Source: Hyphomicrobiales bacterium
Lineage (GTDB): Bacteria; Pseudomonadota; Alphaproteobacteria; Rhizobiales; Rhizobiaceae
Length of the DNA stretch: 64,000 nt
Assembly (NCBI GenBank): GCA_900466005.1
Contig: UEGQ01000013.1
Location: forward strand, 124,001 to 188,000
Direction: 5' to 3'
The translations under genes were made by a program, and so were the position numbers. A model generated the notes under the pieces. That model saw nothing but the letters and a program-made list of their open reading frames with translations. It did not search any database and had not been told where the DNA came from. Shown piece after piece: positions 29,671 to 39,280 of this stretch. How positions within the stretch are numbered: position 1 is the first letter of the stretch; each line of letters starts with the position of its first letter.

Positions 29671-30882
29671 TCAGTTACGCAGGGCCTCGAGAAGGCGACG
29701 GGAAGGTTCGCCGTCAACCTCCATCCCGAGCCGTGACTGCAGCGCCGTGATGGCCGCCTTCGATCCGGAGCCGAAATTGCCGTCGATCTCGCCTTCGTAA
29801 TAGCCGAGCGCCTGCAGGCGCGTCTGCAACTCGAACTTCTCCTTGATGTCGAGTGTTCCGTTCGGCCGTGGCCAGGTCTGACGCATCCCGCCGTATCCGG
29901 CGATTTCGTCGGCGAGCAGGCCGACCGCCAGCGCGTAGCTGTCAGCCGCATTATAGCGCTTGATGACGAAGAAGTTCTTGGTCATCAGGAAGCCCGGTCC
30001 GCCGGGACCTGCAGGCATCTTCAGCACGGCGCGGTCGCCGCCGTTCCTGAAACCCTTGCCGTTCGGCCGGACGAAGCCGAGCTTCACCCATTCGGCGAGC
30101 GTCTTGGTTTTGCCCTCGTAGGCGGCGCCGCCCTTCGGCACGGCGATCTCGTAGCCCCAGGTCTTGCCGGGTCGCCAGCCATTCTTGTCGAGCAGGTTGG
30201 CGGAGGTCGCGAGCGCGTCGCTGACCGAGTGCCAGATGTCCTTGCGGCCGTTGCCGTCCGCGTCGACTGCGTAGAGCAGGTAGCTCGACGGGATGAACTG
30301 GGTGTGGCCCATGGCGCCGGCCCAGGAACCCATCAGGTTCTTCGAGGCGACATCACCGTTCTGCAGCATCCGGAGCGCGGCGATAAGCTGCTTCTTGGCG
30401 TATTTCGAGCGCTTGGGGTCGGCATAGGCGAGCGTCGCCAGGGCGGTCGGCACGTGGTGCAGTCGCTCCGGTGTCTCGAGTGCCGCGCCGTAGTTCGATT
30501 CCATCGACCAGATGGCGAGCAGGATGTTCCGGTCGACGCCGAAATGCCGTTCCAGAGCGGCGAGCGTCGAGCCGTATTTGGCGGCCATCTCGCGGCCGAT
30601 CTTGACGGTGTAAGGATTGACGCGCGAATCGAGATAGTCCCAGATCTGCGACCTGAATTCCGGTTGATAGCGAGCCTTTTCCAGGACATCCGGATCGGGT
30701 GAGGAGACGCCTGCAAAGGCGGCATTGTAGGTGCGCTCGCTGATGCCGTTCTTGGCCGCGGTGGTATAGAAGCCGTTGACCCATTTCTTGAAGCCGGCAT
30801 CGGCCAGGGCAGCGCCCGGCAGCATGAGGGTGGCCAGCGAAATGCCAAGGGCTCCGAGAAGCTTGCGGTTCTGTCTGGTCAT
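29671..30882 (-). CDS. Lytic murein transglycosylase, MltB family
   Basis: 403 residues. Cleaves peptidoglycan glycan strands to 1,6-anhydro ends. Signal peptide about 1-27 ending GAALADA without a lipobox Cys, so soluble periplasmic. The catalytic Glu is in WSMESNYGAALET; downstream AGAMGHTQFIPSSYLLYAVDADGNGRKD is the family signature. The last 60 residues (LQTRLQALGYYEGEIDGNFGSGSKAAI) are a peptidoglycan-binding domain. It precedes the DUF459 gene on the same strand. Divergent from galU. Confidence 0.94.
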   Translation of the reverse strand: MTRQNRKLLGALGISLATLMLPGAALADAGFKKWVNGFYTTAAKNGISERTYNAAFAGVSSPDPDVLEKARYQPEFRSQIWDYLDSRVNPYTVKIGREMAAKYGSTLAALERHFGVDRNILLAIWSMESNYGAALETPERLHHVPTALATLAYADPKRSKYAKKQLIAALRMLQNGDVASKNLMGSWAGAMGHTQFIPSSYLLYAVDADGNGRKDIWHSVSDALATSANLLDKNGWRPGKTWGYEIAVPKGGAAYEGKTKTLAEWVKLGFVRPNGKGFRNGGDRAVLKMPAGPGGPGFLMTKNFFVIKRYNAADSYALAVGLLADEIAGYGGMRQTWPRPNGTLDIKEKFELQTRLQALGYYEGEIDGNFGSGSKAAITALQSRLGMEVDGEPSRRLLEALRN

Positions 30883-31081
30883 TGGAATTTTCCCGTTGTC
30901 CTACGGTTCATTTTCCAGCCTTGGTTAGGGCTGTTCACCTCAGGTTAAGGCAATTGCGTCAACAAATTCTTTACCATGACGCTTCGGACCAGCACAGGCC
31001 TTTGCGAAATGGAGGCAAATCTATAAGAGTTCGCAGGCGCGAGATGAGGACGCCTGCCGGAATGTCCTCAAGGAGGGACGA

Positions 31082-31969
31082 GTGGTTCAACATAGCAAGC
31101 TCCGTAAAGCTGTCTTCCCCGTCGCGGGCCTCGGCACGCGCTTCCTTCCCGCCACCAAGGCGGTTCCGAAGGAGATGCTGACGGTCGTCGACAAGCCCGT
31201 CATCCAGTACGTGGTCGACGAGGCGGCAGAAGCCGGGATCGAGCATTTCGTTTTCGTCACGGGGCGCGGCAAGGGCGTCATCGAGGACTATTTCGACATC
31301 CAGTTCGAGCTGGAGCAGACGCTCAAGGCCCGAAACAAGAATGCGGAACTGACCCTGCTCTCCGGCCTGCTGCCGAAGGCCGGCTCGGCGAGCTTCACCC
31401 GTCAGCAGGAGCCGCTCGGACTGGGCCACGCCGTCTGGTGCGCCCGCGACATCGTCGGCGGGGAGCCCTTCGCATTGCTGCTGCCGGACATGATCATGCG
31501 GGCCGAGAAGGGCTGCCTCAAGGGCATGGTCGAGCTTTACGAGAACACTGGCGGCAACGTCATCGCCGTCGAGGAGTGCGCTCCCGACCAGGCCCACAAA
31601 TACGGTATCGTGGGCGTCGGCGAGCAGCTCGAAGGCGGTTTCCGGATCACCGAAATGGTCGAGAAGCCGGCCAAGGGTACCGCACCGTCGAACTTCTTCA
31701 TCAACGGCCGCTACATCCTGCAGCCGGAGATCTTCGCGATCCTCGAGACCCAGGAGCGCGGCGCCGGAAACGAGATCCAGCTGACGGACGGCATGCTGAA
31801 GCTCGCGAAGACGCAGGCTTTCGCCGGCTACCACTTCAAGGGACAGACCTTCGATTGCGGTGCCAAGGACGGTTTCATTCTCGCCAATGTCAGTTTCGCC
31901 ATTGAGCGTGCCGATATCCGCCCGATGATCGAGGAGCCGCTCAAGGCCCTGCTCGCCGCCCTCAAATAG
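31082..31969 (+). CDS. galU: UTP-glucose-1-phosphate uridylyltransferase
   Basis: 295 residues. Makes UDP-glucose for exopolysaccharide, LPS and glucan synthesis. Nucleotide site [21 protein letters not shown], later [11 protein letters not shown] and EMVEKP are standard. The start codon is GTG, preceded by an ideal AAGGAGGG. The close homologues in rhizobia are GalU/ExoN types. A 199-bp divergent region separates it from the transglycosylase gene; CTATAA at 31021 is a possible -10 but its -35 is poor. Confidence 0.95.
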   Translation: MVQHSKLRKAVFPVAGLGTRFLPATKAVPKEMLTVVDKPVIQYVVDEAAEAGIEHFVFVTGRGKGVIEDYFDIQFELEQTLKARNKNAELTLLSGLLPKAGSASFTRQQEPLGLGHAVWCARDIVGGEPFALLLPDMIMRAEKGCLKGMVELYENTGGNVIAVEECAPDQAHKYGIVGVGEQLEGGFRITEMVEKPAKGTAPSNFFINGRYILQPEIFAILETQERGAGNEIQLTDGMLKLAKTQAFAGYHFKGQTFDCGAKDGFILANVSFAIERADIRPMIEEPLKALLAALK

Positions 31970-31975
31970 GGCGGC

Positions 31976-33490
31976 TCAGCGCTTGGTCGTCAGGCCGACC
32001 ATGGCATTCCATGTCTCGGAGTCGGTTGCGGATCGCCGGTCGGTGTATTCGTAACCGACATCCGCGGTCAGATCGAGGTAGCGGTTGAGGCTGTAGCTCA
32101 GGCCGGCACCTGCCGTGTACTTGACGCTGTCCGAAACGCCGGCATCCGATGGGTAGTCCGTCCATGCCGTGGCGCCCGAGAGGCGGGCGACCAGATTGCT
32201 GCGCAACTGGTGGGAGACGGTGGCGTTGAACGCGTAGATGACGGCGCCGCTGACGCCCGCCGTCGTCGACGGGTCGATGGTGGTGGAAAGCCCGAGATCG
32301 ACATCGGTGCCGCGATGCGGCGACCATGCGATATTGCCGTCGACCGTCACGGCCGCGATGTCTTCGAGGCGGCTGTCGTCGAAATCCTGGATGCGGTAGC
32401 CGAGCGACAGCTCGCCTCTCAGCTTTTCGCCGAAATCCGAGGTGATACCGGCTTTTGCCGCATAGACGTCCGCCGAGCGGGCATATCCGCTCGAATCCGT
32501 CTTTTCGTCGTAGAGGACGCGCCCGATCGACGCCTCCACAAAGGGAATGAGCGCCGGGGAGATTTCGTAGCCGAGGCGGGCGCGAAGGGTGCCGGCCGTC
32601 CGGTTCCGTTCGGACAGCGAGACCTTCGTGCCGTCGGAGAGCTCGGCATCCGAATAGAGCCAGCGTTCAACGTCCGCTCCGAGCGTTCCCCTCAACCGTC
32701 CGAAATCGTGCTCGACGGAGGCGCCGCCCGTGAAATTATGGATGCCCGACTGTACCGACGCACCGGAAATCGCGTTCGGGTCGTTGGTATCCTCGCGGCT
32801 GAAGCCGTAGCCGGCGCGCAGATGCGCGGTCGTGCTGTCGGAAAGATCGAGGCGCAGATCGGCATCGATATTGGCGCGCGGATCGGTCGCGCCGTCGCCC
32901 GACAGATTGCGTTGCCAGTAGCCTTCGCCGGTGACGGTCAGCTGATGGCGGGACCAGTCGGAAGTGAGCGATCCCTTGAGACCCGTCTCCCAGAAGGTCC
33001 GCTGCTGCTTGTCGCCTCCGGTCCGGTTCGATTCGACGCCGAGTCTCTGCATCAAGGCGGGACGCAGTGTCATCGTTCCGAGGCGGATGCCGGGCGCTTC
33101 GGCGTCGTCCGCCGTCGCGCGTTCCGGGGCGTACTGGACTGGAGCCTCGCGGAGGTTCAGTCGTCCCATGTCGGCCGCCTCCGCATCCTCGGCCGGGACG
33201 GACCCGGTTACGGTGTTGGCGGGCGCATCAGGCTCCGTCGGCTGGCTGGCCTTGCGGGCGGCGGCGGGTGCGGTCGTCCCCGTCCCCGTGGCATCTGTGA
33301 CTGCGCCTGTTGCAAGCGTGCCCTCGCCCTGGCCCTGATCGGCAGCGGGCGCCGGCAGAGGCTGCCAGACGGCCTGGGCGGACGCCGGCGAAGCGGCGCC
33401 GACAAGGCTGCCGGCGGTAAGGCAGGCGGCCAGCAGGCGTGGCGCCCGCGGGCGCATTCCTCCGGCTCCGCTTCTTGCGATTGAATTCAT
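31976..33490 (-). CDS. Outer membrane beta-barrel protein
   Basis: 504 residues. Signal peptide about 1-39 (LLAACLTAGSLVGAASPASAQA) then a 90-residue low-complexity Ala/Thr/Pro linker, then alternating beta-strand sequence with aromatic girdles (for example RHQLTVTGEGYWQRN, AHLRAGYGFSRED) to the end. This resembles the BBP2-type barrels of Rhizobiales. The last residue is Arg, not the Phe common in Bam-recognised barrels. Function unknown; it converges on galU with a six-base gap and is divergent from kdsD. Confidence 0.85.
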   Translation of the reverse strand: MNSIARSGAGGMRPRAPRLLAACLTAGSLVGAASPASAQAVWQPLPAPAADQGQGEGTLATGAVTDATGTGTTAPAAARKASQPTEPDAPANTVTGSVPAEDAEAADMGRLNLREAPVQYAPERATADDAEAPGIRLGTMTLRPALMQRLGVESNRTGGDKQQRTFWETGLKGSLTSDWSRHQLTVTGEGYWQRNLSGDGATDPRANIDADLRLDLSDSTTAHLRAGYGFSREDTNDPNAISGASVQSGIHNFTGGASVEHDFGRLRGTLGADVERWLYSDAELSDGTKVSLSERNRTAGTLRARLGYEISPALIPFVEASIGRVLYDEKTDSSGYARSADVYAAKAGITSDFGEKLRGELSLGYRIQDFDDSRLEDIAAVTVDGNIAWSPHRGTDVDLGLSTTIDPSTTAGVSGAVIYAFNATVSHQLRSNLVARLSGATAWTDYPSDAGVSDSVKYTAGAGLSYSLNRYLDLTADVGYEYTDRRSATDSETWNAMVGLTTKR

Positions 33491-33520
33491 GGGGTCTGGG
33501 CTCGGCGATCGCTTGAAAAT

Positions 33521-33557
33521 GCTTACCCAAACGTAAAGCCATGTGGTTAACGTTTGG
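33521..33557. promoter_or_regulatory. Inverted repeat in the barrel/kdsD divergent gap
   Basis: CCAAACGT (33527-33534) and ACGTTTGG (33550-33557) form a perfect eight-base inverted repeat with a 15-base spacer. The left arm is part of a 17-base element (minus strand TTTACGTTTGGGTAAGC) that recurs with 13 of 17 matches at 48380-48396. Confidence 0.45.
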
Positions 33558-33699
33558 TTGCGAGTGTTCCCGCCGTCCCGTTGCTTGCGGCCGCCGGCTG
33601 TGACTGTAACGCCACTGGGTTGTGCAAGAAGTGTGGACCGAAAGCCGCAGCAAGCATCGAAATGTGGACAAGAAAAGGCAAAAGCAGTATGGATCGCCC

Positions 33700-34695
33700 A
33701 TGATCAAGCGCGCTGTCAAACTTGTCGAAGCCGGGGCTATCGAATCCGCCCTGCGCACCGTTGCAACTGAAAAGAGTGGTCTGGACGCCCTGCAGGATGC
33801 CCTGACCGGATACCTCGCAGGCCCCTTCTGCAACGCGATCAAGGTGATCGGCAGCATTTCCGGCCGCGTCGTCGTCAGCGGCGTCGGCAAGAGCGGCCAT
33901 ATCGGTTCGAAGATCGCAGCGACCTTCGCGTCGACCGGCACGCCGTCCTTCTTCGTCCATCCGGTGGAAGCCAATCACGGCGACCTCGGCATGATCGCCC
34001 GCGACGACGTGATCCTCGCGATGTCGTGGAGCGGAGAGAGCACCGAGCTGCACGGCATCCTCTCCTATTCGCGGCGCTTCTCCATTCCGCTGATCGCGAT
34101 GACGGCCGGCGAGACCTCGACACTGGCGCGCGAGGCCGACATCGTGCTGCTGCTGCCCAAGGAGCAGGAGGCCTGCCCGCACGGTCTTGCTCCGACGACC
34201 TCGACGATGATGCAGCTCGCCATGGGCGACGCGCTCGCCGTCGCGCTTCTCGAGGCACGCGGCTTCACGGCGCTCGACTTCCGCACCTTCCATCCGGGCG
34301 GCAAGCTCGGTGCGATGCTGACGCATGTGACCGACATCATGCACACCGGCGACAGCATCCCGCTGGTGCCGCTCGGCACCTCGATGCCGGATGCGATCAC
34401 CATGCTGTCGATGAAGCGCTTCGGCTGTGTCGGTGTGGTGGACGGTCAGGGCACGCTCTGCGGCATCGTCACCGATGGCGACATCGCCCGTCATCTCGCG
34501 CGCAACCTCGCGGAACTGACGGTTGACGACGTCATGACGCGCAATCCGAAGATCGTCGCACCGGCGACGCTCGCGACGAGTGCGATGGGCCTGCTCAACC
34601 AGCACAACATCTCGGCGCTCTTCGTCGCCGACGAGGATCGCACACCGCTCGGCATCGTGCATTTCCACGACCTGCTGCGGATCGGCGTCGCCTGA
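33700..34695 (+). CDS. kdsD: Arabinose-5-phosphate isomerase, KpsF/GutQ family
   Basis: 331 residues. Converts ribulose-5-phosphate to arabinose-5-phosphate, the first step to Kdo of LPS or capsule. N-terminal SIS domain with GVGKSGHIGSKIAATFASTGTPSFFVHP and SWSGES, then two CBS domains (about 210-330) with DIMHTGDSIPLVP and DVMTRNPKIVAP. The start at 33700 opens MIKRAVKL; the frame extends to 33622 without a better site. Converges on the NfeD gene with both stop codons in one palindrome. Confidence 0.93.
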   Translation: MIKRAVKLVEAGAIESALRTVATEKSGLDALQDALTGYLAGPFCNAIKVIGSISGRVVVSGVGKSGHIGSKIAATFASTGTPSFFVHPVEANHGDLGMIARDDVILAMSWSGESTELHGILSYSRRFSIPLIAMTAGETSTLAREADIVLLLPKEQEACPHGLAPTTSTMMQLAMGDALAVALLEARGFTALDFRTFHPGGKLGAMLTHVTDIMHTGDSIPLVPLGTSMPDAITMLSMKRFGCVGVVDGQGTLCGIVTDGDIARHLARNLAELTVDDVMTRNPKIVAPATLATSAMGLLNQHNISALFVADEDRTPLGIVHFHDLLRIGVA

Positions 34696-34708
34696 TCGCC
34701 GATCAGGC
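34690..34708. terminator. Palindrome holding both convergent stop codons
   Basis: GCCTGATCG-C-CGATCAGGC is a perfect 19-bp palindrome. The kdsD stop (34693-34695) and the mirrored NfeD stop (34705-34703) lie symmetrically inside. No T-run follows, so terminator function is only possible. Confidence 0.35.
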
Positions 34709-35161
34709 CGCTTCCACCACCAGATCCCGCCCTGTTCCGGAAACCACCTTCACCTTGGTGCCCGCCGGCAGGTCCGGCCCCATGACCGGCCAATAGGTGT
34801 CGTCGAGACGGATGCGTCCCCGGCCGTTGACGATCGGCTCCGGGAGGGTCGCCGTTCGCCCGACGAGGCTCGCGCCGCGTTGGTTGAGCAGCGGTTCGTC
34901 GGTCACCTGCTCGCGTGAGGACAGGAAGCGACGTCCGGCAAAAGTCGCGGCCACCGCAAGGGTGGCAAAGACGAGAAACTGCAGTTGCCAGACCCAGAAG
35001 CCCATCGTCCACAGCAGGACGGACAAAAGTCCCGTCAGCAGCGCGCCGATTCCGATCCAGACGAGGAAGACGCCGGGCAGCGCCAGTTCTGCGGCGAGCA
35101 GGACGAGGCCGAGGAGCCACCAGCTCCAGGGGCCGAGTTCGCTAATCAGGCGCATCAGCAT
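34703..35161 (-). CDS. NfeD family membrane protein
   Basis: 152 residues. Two to three hydrophobic helices in the first 80 residues (SWWLLGLVLLAAELALPGVFLVWIGIGALLTG), then the C-terminal NfeD OB-fold domain (LVGRTATLPEPIVNGRGRIRLDDTYWPVMGPDLPAGTKVKVV). These proteins pair with SPFH/paraslipin proteins in membrane microdomains; here the SPFH gene lies three bases upstream in the same operon. Confidence 0.9.
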   Translation of the reverse strand: MLMRLISELGPWSWWLLGLVLLAAELALPGVFLVWIGIGALLTGLLSVLLWTMGFWVWQLQFLVFATLAVAATFAGRRFLSSREQVTDEPLLNQRGASLVGRTATLPEPIVNGRGRIRLDDTYWPVMGPDLPAGTKVKVVSGTGRDLVVEAA

Positions 35162-35164
35162 GGG

Positions 35165-36178
35165 TCAGGTCTCCTCGCTCGGCCCGCTCGCGGCGAAGGG
35201 GTTCACAGCGGGCGTCGAGCGGGCAGGGGCCATCCGCGGGCGGGGTGGCTGGGCGGGCGCATCGCCGAAGACCTCGCGGGCGATGGCGCCGATCCCACCG
35301 AGCGTGCCGATGAGGCTCGAGGCCTCCATCGGCATCAGCACGACTTTCGAATTGGATGCCGTGCCGATCGAGGCCATCGCCTCGGTGTATTTCTGCGCCA
35401 CGAAGTAATTGATCGCGTTGATGTCGCCGGCGGCGATCGCCTGCGACACCATCTGAGTCGCCTTGGCTTCCGCCTCCGCCAGACGCTCGCGGGCTTCCGC
35501 CTCGCGGTAGGCGGCCTCGCGCTGGCCTTCGGCTTCGAGGATGGCCGACTGCTTGGCGCCCTCCGCCCGCAGGATCTGCGCGTTGCGGTAGCCTTCGGCT
35601 TCGAGCACCTGCGCACGCTTCTCGCGTTCGGCCTTCATCTGCCGCGCCATCGCGTCGACGAGATCGGCCGGCGGGCGGATGTCCTTGATCTCGACGCGCG
35701 TGACCTTGATGCCCCAAGGGCCGACCGCCTCGTCGACGACCCTGAGCAGCCGCTCGTTGATCTGCTCGCGATTGGAGAGCAATTCGTCGAGATCCATCGA
35801 GCCCATGACCGAACGGATGTTGGTCATGGTGAGATTGAGGATCGCATTCTGGAGATCGGCAACCTGGTAGGCCGCCTGGGCGGCGTTCAGCACCTGGTAG
35901 AAGGCGACAGCGTCGGCGGCGACGCTGGCATTGTCCTTGGTGATGACTTCCTGGGTCGGAACGTCCAGCACCTGTTCCATGACGTTCAGCTTGGCACCGA
36001 TGCGCTCGATGAACGGCACGATCAGGTTGAGGCCCGGCTCCAGCGTGCGGGTGTAGCGGCCGAAGCGCTCGATGGTGTAGCGGAAACCCTGTGGCACCGT
36101 CTTTATCCCGGCGAACAAGACCAGGATGACAAGTGCCACGAGTGCGATGACGACGATATCCGAACCGGCGAGACCCAT
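35165..36178 (-). CDS. SPFH/Band 7 (paraslipin, QmcA-like) membrane protein
   Basis: 337 residues. One N-terminal membrane helix ([18 protein letters not shown]), then the SPFH domain beginning [30 protein letters not shown] and a long Glu/Ala/Arg-rich coiled coil (about 200-255). Such proteins oligomerise at the membrane and scaffold proteases or lipid domains. First gene of an operon with nfeD; spacing three bases. Preceded by a 92-bp gap after hemH. Confidence 0.92.
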   Translation of the reverse strand: MGLAGSDIVVIALVALVILVLFAGIKTVPQGFRYTIERFGRYTRTLEPGLNLIVPFIERIGAKLNVMEQVLDVPTQEVITKDNASVAADAVAFYQVLNAAQAAYQVADLQNAILNLTMTNIRSVMGSMDLDELLSNREQINERLLRVVDEAVGPWGIKVTRVEIKDIRPPADLVDAMARQMKAEREKRAQVLEAEGYRNAQILRAEGAKQSAILEAEGQREAAYREAEARERLAEAEAKATQMVSQAIAAGDINAINYFVAQKYTEAMASIGTASNSKVVLMPMEASSLIGTLGGIGAIAREVFGDAPAQPPRPRMAPARSTPAVNPFAASGPSEET

Positions 36179-36270
36179 TTCTGCCCTCCTCTACAAGGTG
36201 TCGCGGCAGTTGATCACTTCGGCACGTTAAGCGCAAGAAACAACAGCGGGTTTTCGCCGGCGTGGGGTGG

Positions 36271-37305
36271 TCAGACCCAGCCCTGCAGCTCGCGGCGCAC
36301 AACCTTTTCGAGCACGCGCATGCCTTCGGGGCTGTCGTTGAGGCACGGGATGTGGACGAATTTCTCGCCGCCGTGTTCGTGAAAGCTCTCCGCGGCCTCG
36401 CCGGCGATTTCTTCCAGCGTCTCCAGACAGTCGGAGACGAAGCCCGGATTGATGACGGCGATCCGCTTCACGCCTTCCCTCGCAAGCTTCTCGACGGTCT
36501 TGTCCGTATAGGGCTGCAGCCACTCCTCGGGCCCGAACCGCGACTGGAAGGTCACCATGAACCGGTCCTTCGGCAGGCCGAGGCGCTCGCGCAGCAGCCG
36601 TCCCGTTTTCTGACAGAAACAGTGATAGGGGTCGCCCTGTTTGAAGTAGGACTGCGGGATGCCGTGGAAGGAGGCGAGCAGCATTTCCGGCTGCCAGTCG
36701 AGGCCGGCCAGCGTCTTCTCGACCGAGACCGCCAGTGCGTCGATGTATTCCGGGTCGTCGTGGTATTGCGGCACGGTGCGCAGCGCCGGCTGCCAGCGCA
36801 TCGCCATCAGCTTCTCGAACGCCTTGTCGTTGACGGTCGCCGTCGTCGAGGCGGCATATTGCGGATAGAGCGGGAAGAGCAGGATCTTGTCGCAGCCCGC
36901 CGCCTGCAATGCGTCGATCTTCGTGGCAATGGACGGCTGGCCGTAGCGCATCGCCCAGTCGACGACGACGTCCGGAAGGTCCCGGAGTGCCGCGGTCAGC
37001 AGGTCCGACTGGCTGCGGGTATAGGTGCGCAGATAGCTCTCGTCCTTCTCCTTGTTCCAGATTTCCGCATAGGCCTTGCCGACTTTCTGCGGGCGGGTGT
37101 TGAGCACGATGCCGAAGAGGATCGGGTACCATTTCCACGGCGACCATTCGATCACGCGCTTGTCGGTCAGGAACTCCTTCAGGTAGCGCCGCATCGAGGT
37201 GTAGTCGGTGCCGTCCGGCGTGCCGAGATTGACCAGGAGGACGCCGACCTTTCCGAAGCGAACGGGCGGGTGGTCGGCGGGCAGGTGGGTGAGATCGGCT
37301 GTCAT
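36271..37305 (-). CDS. hemH: Ferrochelatase
   Basis: 344 residues. Inserts Fe(II) into protoporphyrin IX in the last step of haem synthesis. The active-site His lies in LLASFHGIPQSYFKQGD and the conserved Glu in AESFHEHGGEKFVHIPCLNDS; KVGVLLVNLGTPDGTD opens the domain. Monocistronic by spacing; the 5'-nucleotidase gene ends upstream behind a strong terminator. Confidence 0.97.
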   Translation of the reverse strand: MTADLTHLPADHPPVRFGKVGVLLVNLGTPDGTDYTSMRRYLKEFLTDKRVIEWSPWKWYPILFGIVLNTRPQKVGKAYAEIWNKEKDESYLRTYTRSQSDLLTAALRDLPDVVVDWAMRYGQPSIATKIDALQAAGCDKILLFPLYPQYAASTTATVNDKAFEKLMAMRWQPALRTVPQYHDDPEYIDALAVSVEKTLAGLDWQPEMLLASFHGIPQSYFKQGDPYHCFCQKTGRLLRERLGLPKDRFMVTFQSRFGPEEWLQPYTDKTVEKLAREGVKRIAVINPGFVSDCLETLEEIAGEAAESFHEHGGEKFVHIPCLNDSPEGMRVLEKVVRRELQGWV

Positions 37306-37376
37306 TGTCTGTGCTTGTCCTGATCCTGTATCGCCGTCTGGCAGATTCGTGAGTGCGGCGCGCGTAAGTCTTTTCT

Positions 37377-37412
37377 AAAAAGAAAAGCCGGTCCGGGGAA
37401 GCCCGGACCGGC
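37377..37412 (-). terminator. Terminator of the 5'-nucleotidase gene
   Basis: An 11-base perfect stem (GCCGGTCCGGG / CCCGGACCGGC, loop four) followed on the minus strand by TTTTCTTTTT, 24 bases after the stop. One of the strongest in the window. Confidence 0.9.
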
Positions 37413-37435
37413 CTGATGCCTGCGGCAAAGCGACG

Positions 37436-39280
37436 TTATTTCGCAGGAACCTCGAGTTCCTGGCCGACCATCAGGAAGTCGGGGTTCTTCAGCTTGTTGG
37501 CCTCGGCGATCTTCGACCACATCATGCCGTCGCCGAAGAGCTCCTTGGCGATCTTCCAGAGGCTGTCGCCGGCAGCCACCGAGTAGGTCTTGACGGTCGC
37601 GACCGCTGCATCGGCTGCCGCTGGTGCCGGGGTTTCCGTCGCGGGGGCGGCGGCTGCCGGGGTCTGGGCGGCGCCGGCGGTTTCCGCAACACGGCCGTCG
37701 GTATAGGGCTTGTAGGGGCTGTTCTTGGCGATGTACTCGGCCACCACCGTTTCGAGGCCCGGACCGTAGTCATAGGCGTTGGTGCCGGCGGTCGCGAAGA
37801 TCTTGTAGCCGTCGCCGCCCGCGCGCATGTAGTTGTTGGTCGCGACACCGTAGGTCTTGGCCGGGTCGAGCGGCACGAAAGCGTCGCCCTCCTTGACCTC
37901 GACGGAGATCACGCGGCTGCCGGCCGGCTTCGACTTGTCGAAGCTGTATTTCAGGCCGGAGACCTGCGGGAAGCGGCCGGCGCCTTCCTCGATCTGGCCG
38001 AGGCCGTTCTCGAGCGCGGCGACGATGTCGGCACCCTTCAGCTGGAAGGTGGCGAGGGTGTTCTGGAACGGCAGCACGGTCAGCACTTCGCCCATGGTGA
38101 CGACGCCGCCGTCGATCGAGGCGCGCAGGCCGCCGCCGTTCTGGATGGCGATCGTGATACCCTGATCCTTGACGCGATCGACCATGGCGTCGGCGACGAG
38201 GTTGCCCATCGAGCATTCCTTGACGCGGCAGACCTCGCGCGAGCCGTCGATGACGTCGGCGGACTGGCCGATTTCCTTCTTCTTCAGTTCCTCGATCGGG
38301 CCGGCCAGTTCCGCCACCTTGGCGGTGTAGCCTTCATCCGGCTTGACGGAGGCATCGAGCAGCTTCGGCGCGCCTTCGGCCGACTTGACCACGCCGGCAT
38401 CGTCGAAGACGACCTTCAGGTCGCCGAGATACTTCGAATAGGCGTAGGCGGTCACGATCGGCACGTCGACGCCCGACGGCGACTTGACCAGCGTCGGGTA
38501 GGGGCCTGCGGCCTTCTCGTCCGTGCTCGACAGTAGCGTGTGGCTGTGCCCGCCGACGACCACGTCGATGCCGTCGACCGCTTTCGCGATCTCCTGGTCC
38601 TTGACGTAGCCGACATGCGAGAGCAGCACGATCTTGTTGACGCCGGCGGCCTGGATTTCCTTCACCGCATCCTTCAGATAGCCGATCTCGTCGGCGAAGA
38701 GCACGTCCTTGCCGGGCGACGACGTCTCGTCGGTGTCGCTTGCAAGCACGGAGACGATCGCGACCTTCTCGCCGCCGAACTCCTTGACGATGTAGGGCTT
38801 GTACTTGTCGGCAATCGGCGTGTTGAGGCCGGCGAGCGTATTGCCGGAGACCATCGGGAACTTGAGCGCCGCGATGAAGCGGGCGAGTTCTTCCGGGCCG
38901 TCGTCGAATTCGTGGTTGCCGATCGCCATTGCGTCGAAGCCGATGCCGTTCATGAACTCGGCGATCGGTGCGCTCTTGTAGGTCGTATAGAAGAGCGAGC
39001 CCTGGAACTGGTCGCCGGCGTCGAGAACCAGCACGTTGCCGCCCGAAAGCTCGTTGCGACGGGTGTCGATCGCCGTCTTCATGCGGGCGATGCCGCCGAA
39101 GCACTCGTTCTTGCCGGCCTCTTCCGCCGAGCAGGTCGAATCGTACTTGTTGATCGCCTCGATGCGCGAGTGGAAGTCGTTGATGTGCAGGATGTTCAGT
39201 TCGAAATCCGCAAAGGCCGCGCTCGTCGAGAGAGCGAGCACAGAGACACTCAACAGTCCCAATCGAAATTGTTTCAACAT
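37436..39280 (-). CDS. Periplasmic 5'-nucleotidase/metallophosphatase with C-terminal LysM domain
   Basis: 614 residues from the ATG at 39280 (AGGAGA upstream). Signal peptide 1-23 (LLSVSVLALSTSAAFA). The UshA-type metallophosphatase core has ILHINDFHSRIE, DAGDQFQGS, GNHEFDDG and GGHSH; the 5'-nucleotidase C-domain follows with NGGGLRASIDGG and NNYMRAGGDGY. A Pro/Ala linker at about 535-560 leads to a LysM domain (TYSVAAGDSLWKIAKELFG...LMVGQELEVP) that should hold the enzyme on peptidoglycan. It likely recovers phosphate and nucleosides from nucleotides. A 278-bp gap without a gene lies upstream. Confidence 0.93.
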   Translation of the reverse strand: MLKQFRLGLLSVSVLALSTSAAFADFELNILHINDFHSRIEAINKYDSTCSAEEAGKNECFGGIARMKTAIDTRRNELSGGNVLVLDAGDQFQGSLFYTTYKSAPIAEFMNGIGFDAMAIGNHEFDDGPEELARFIAALKFPMVSGNTLAGLNTPIADKYKPYIVKEFGGEKVAIVSVLASDTDETSSPGKDVLFADEIGYLKDAVKEIQAAGVNKIVLLSHVGYVKDQEIAKAVDGIDVVVGGHSHTLLSSTDEKAAGPYPTLVKSPSGVDVPIVTAYAYSKYLGDLKVVFDDAGVVKSAEGAPKLLDASVKPDEGYTAKVAELAGPIEELKKKEIGQSADVIDGSREVCRVKECSMGNLVADAMVDRVKDQGITIAIQNGGGLRASIDGGVVTMGEVLTVLPFQNTLATFQLKGADIVAALENGLGQIEEGAGRFPQVSGLKYSFDKSKPAGSRVISVEVKEGDAFVPLDPAKTYGVATNNYMRAGGDGYKIFATAGTNAYDYGPGLETVVAEYIAKNSPYKPYTDGRVAETAGAAQTPAAAAPATETPAPAAADAAVATVKTYSVAAGDSLWKIAKELFGDGMMWSKIAEANKLKNPDFLMVGQELEVPAK

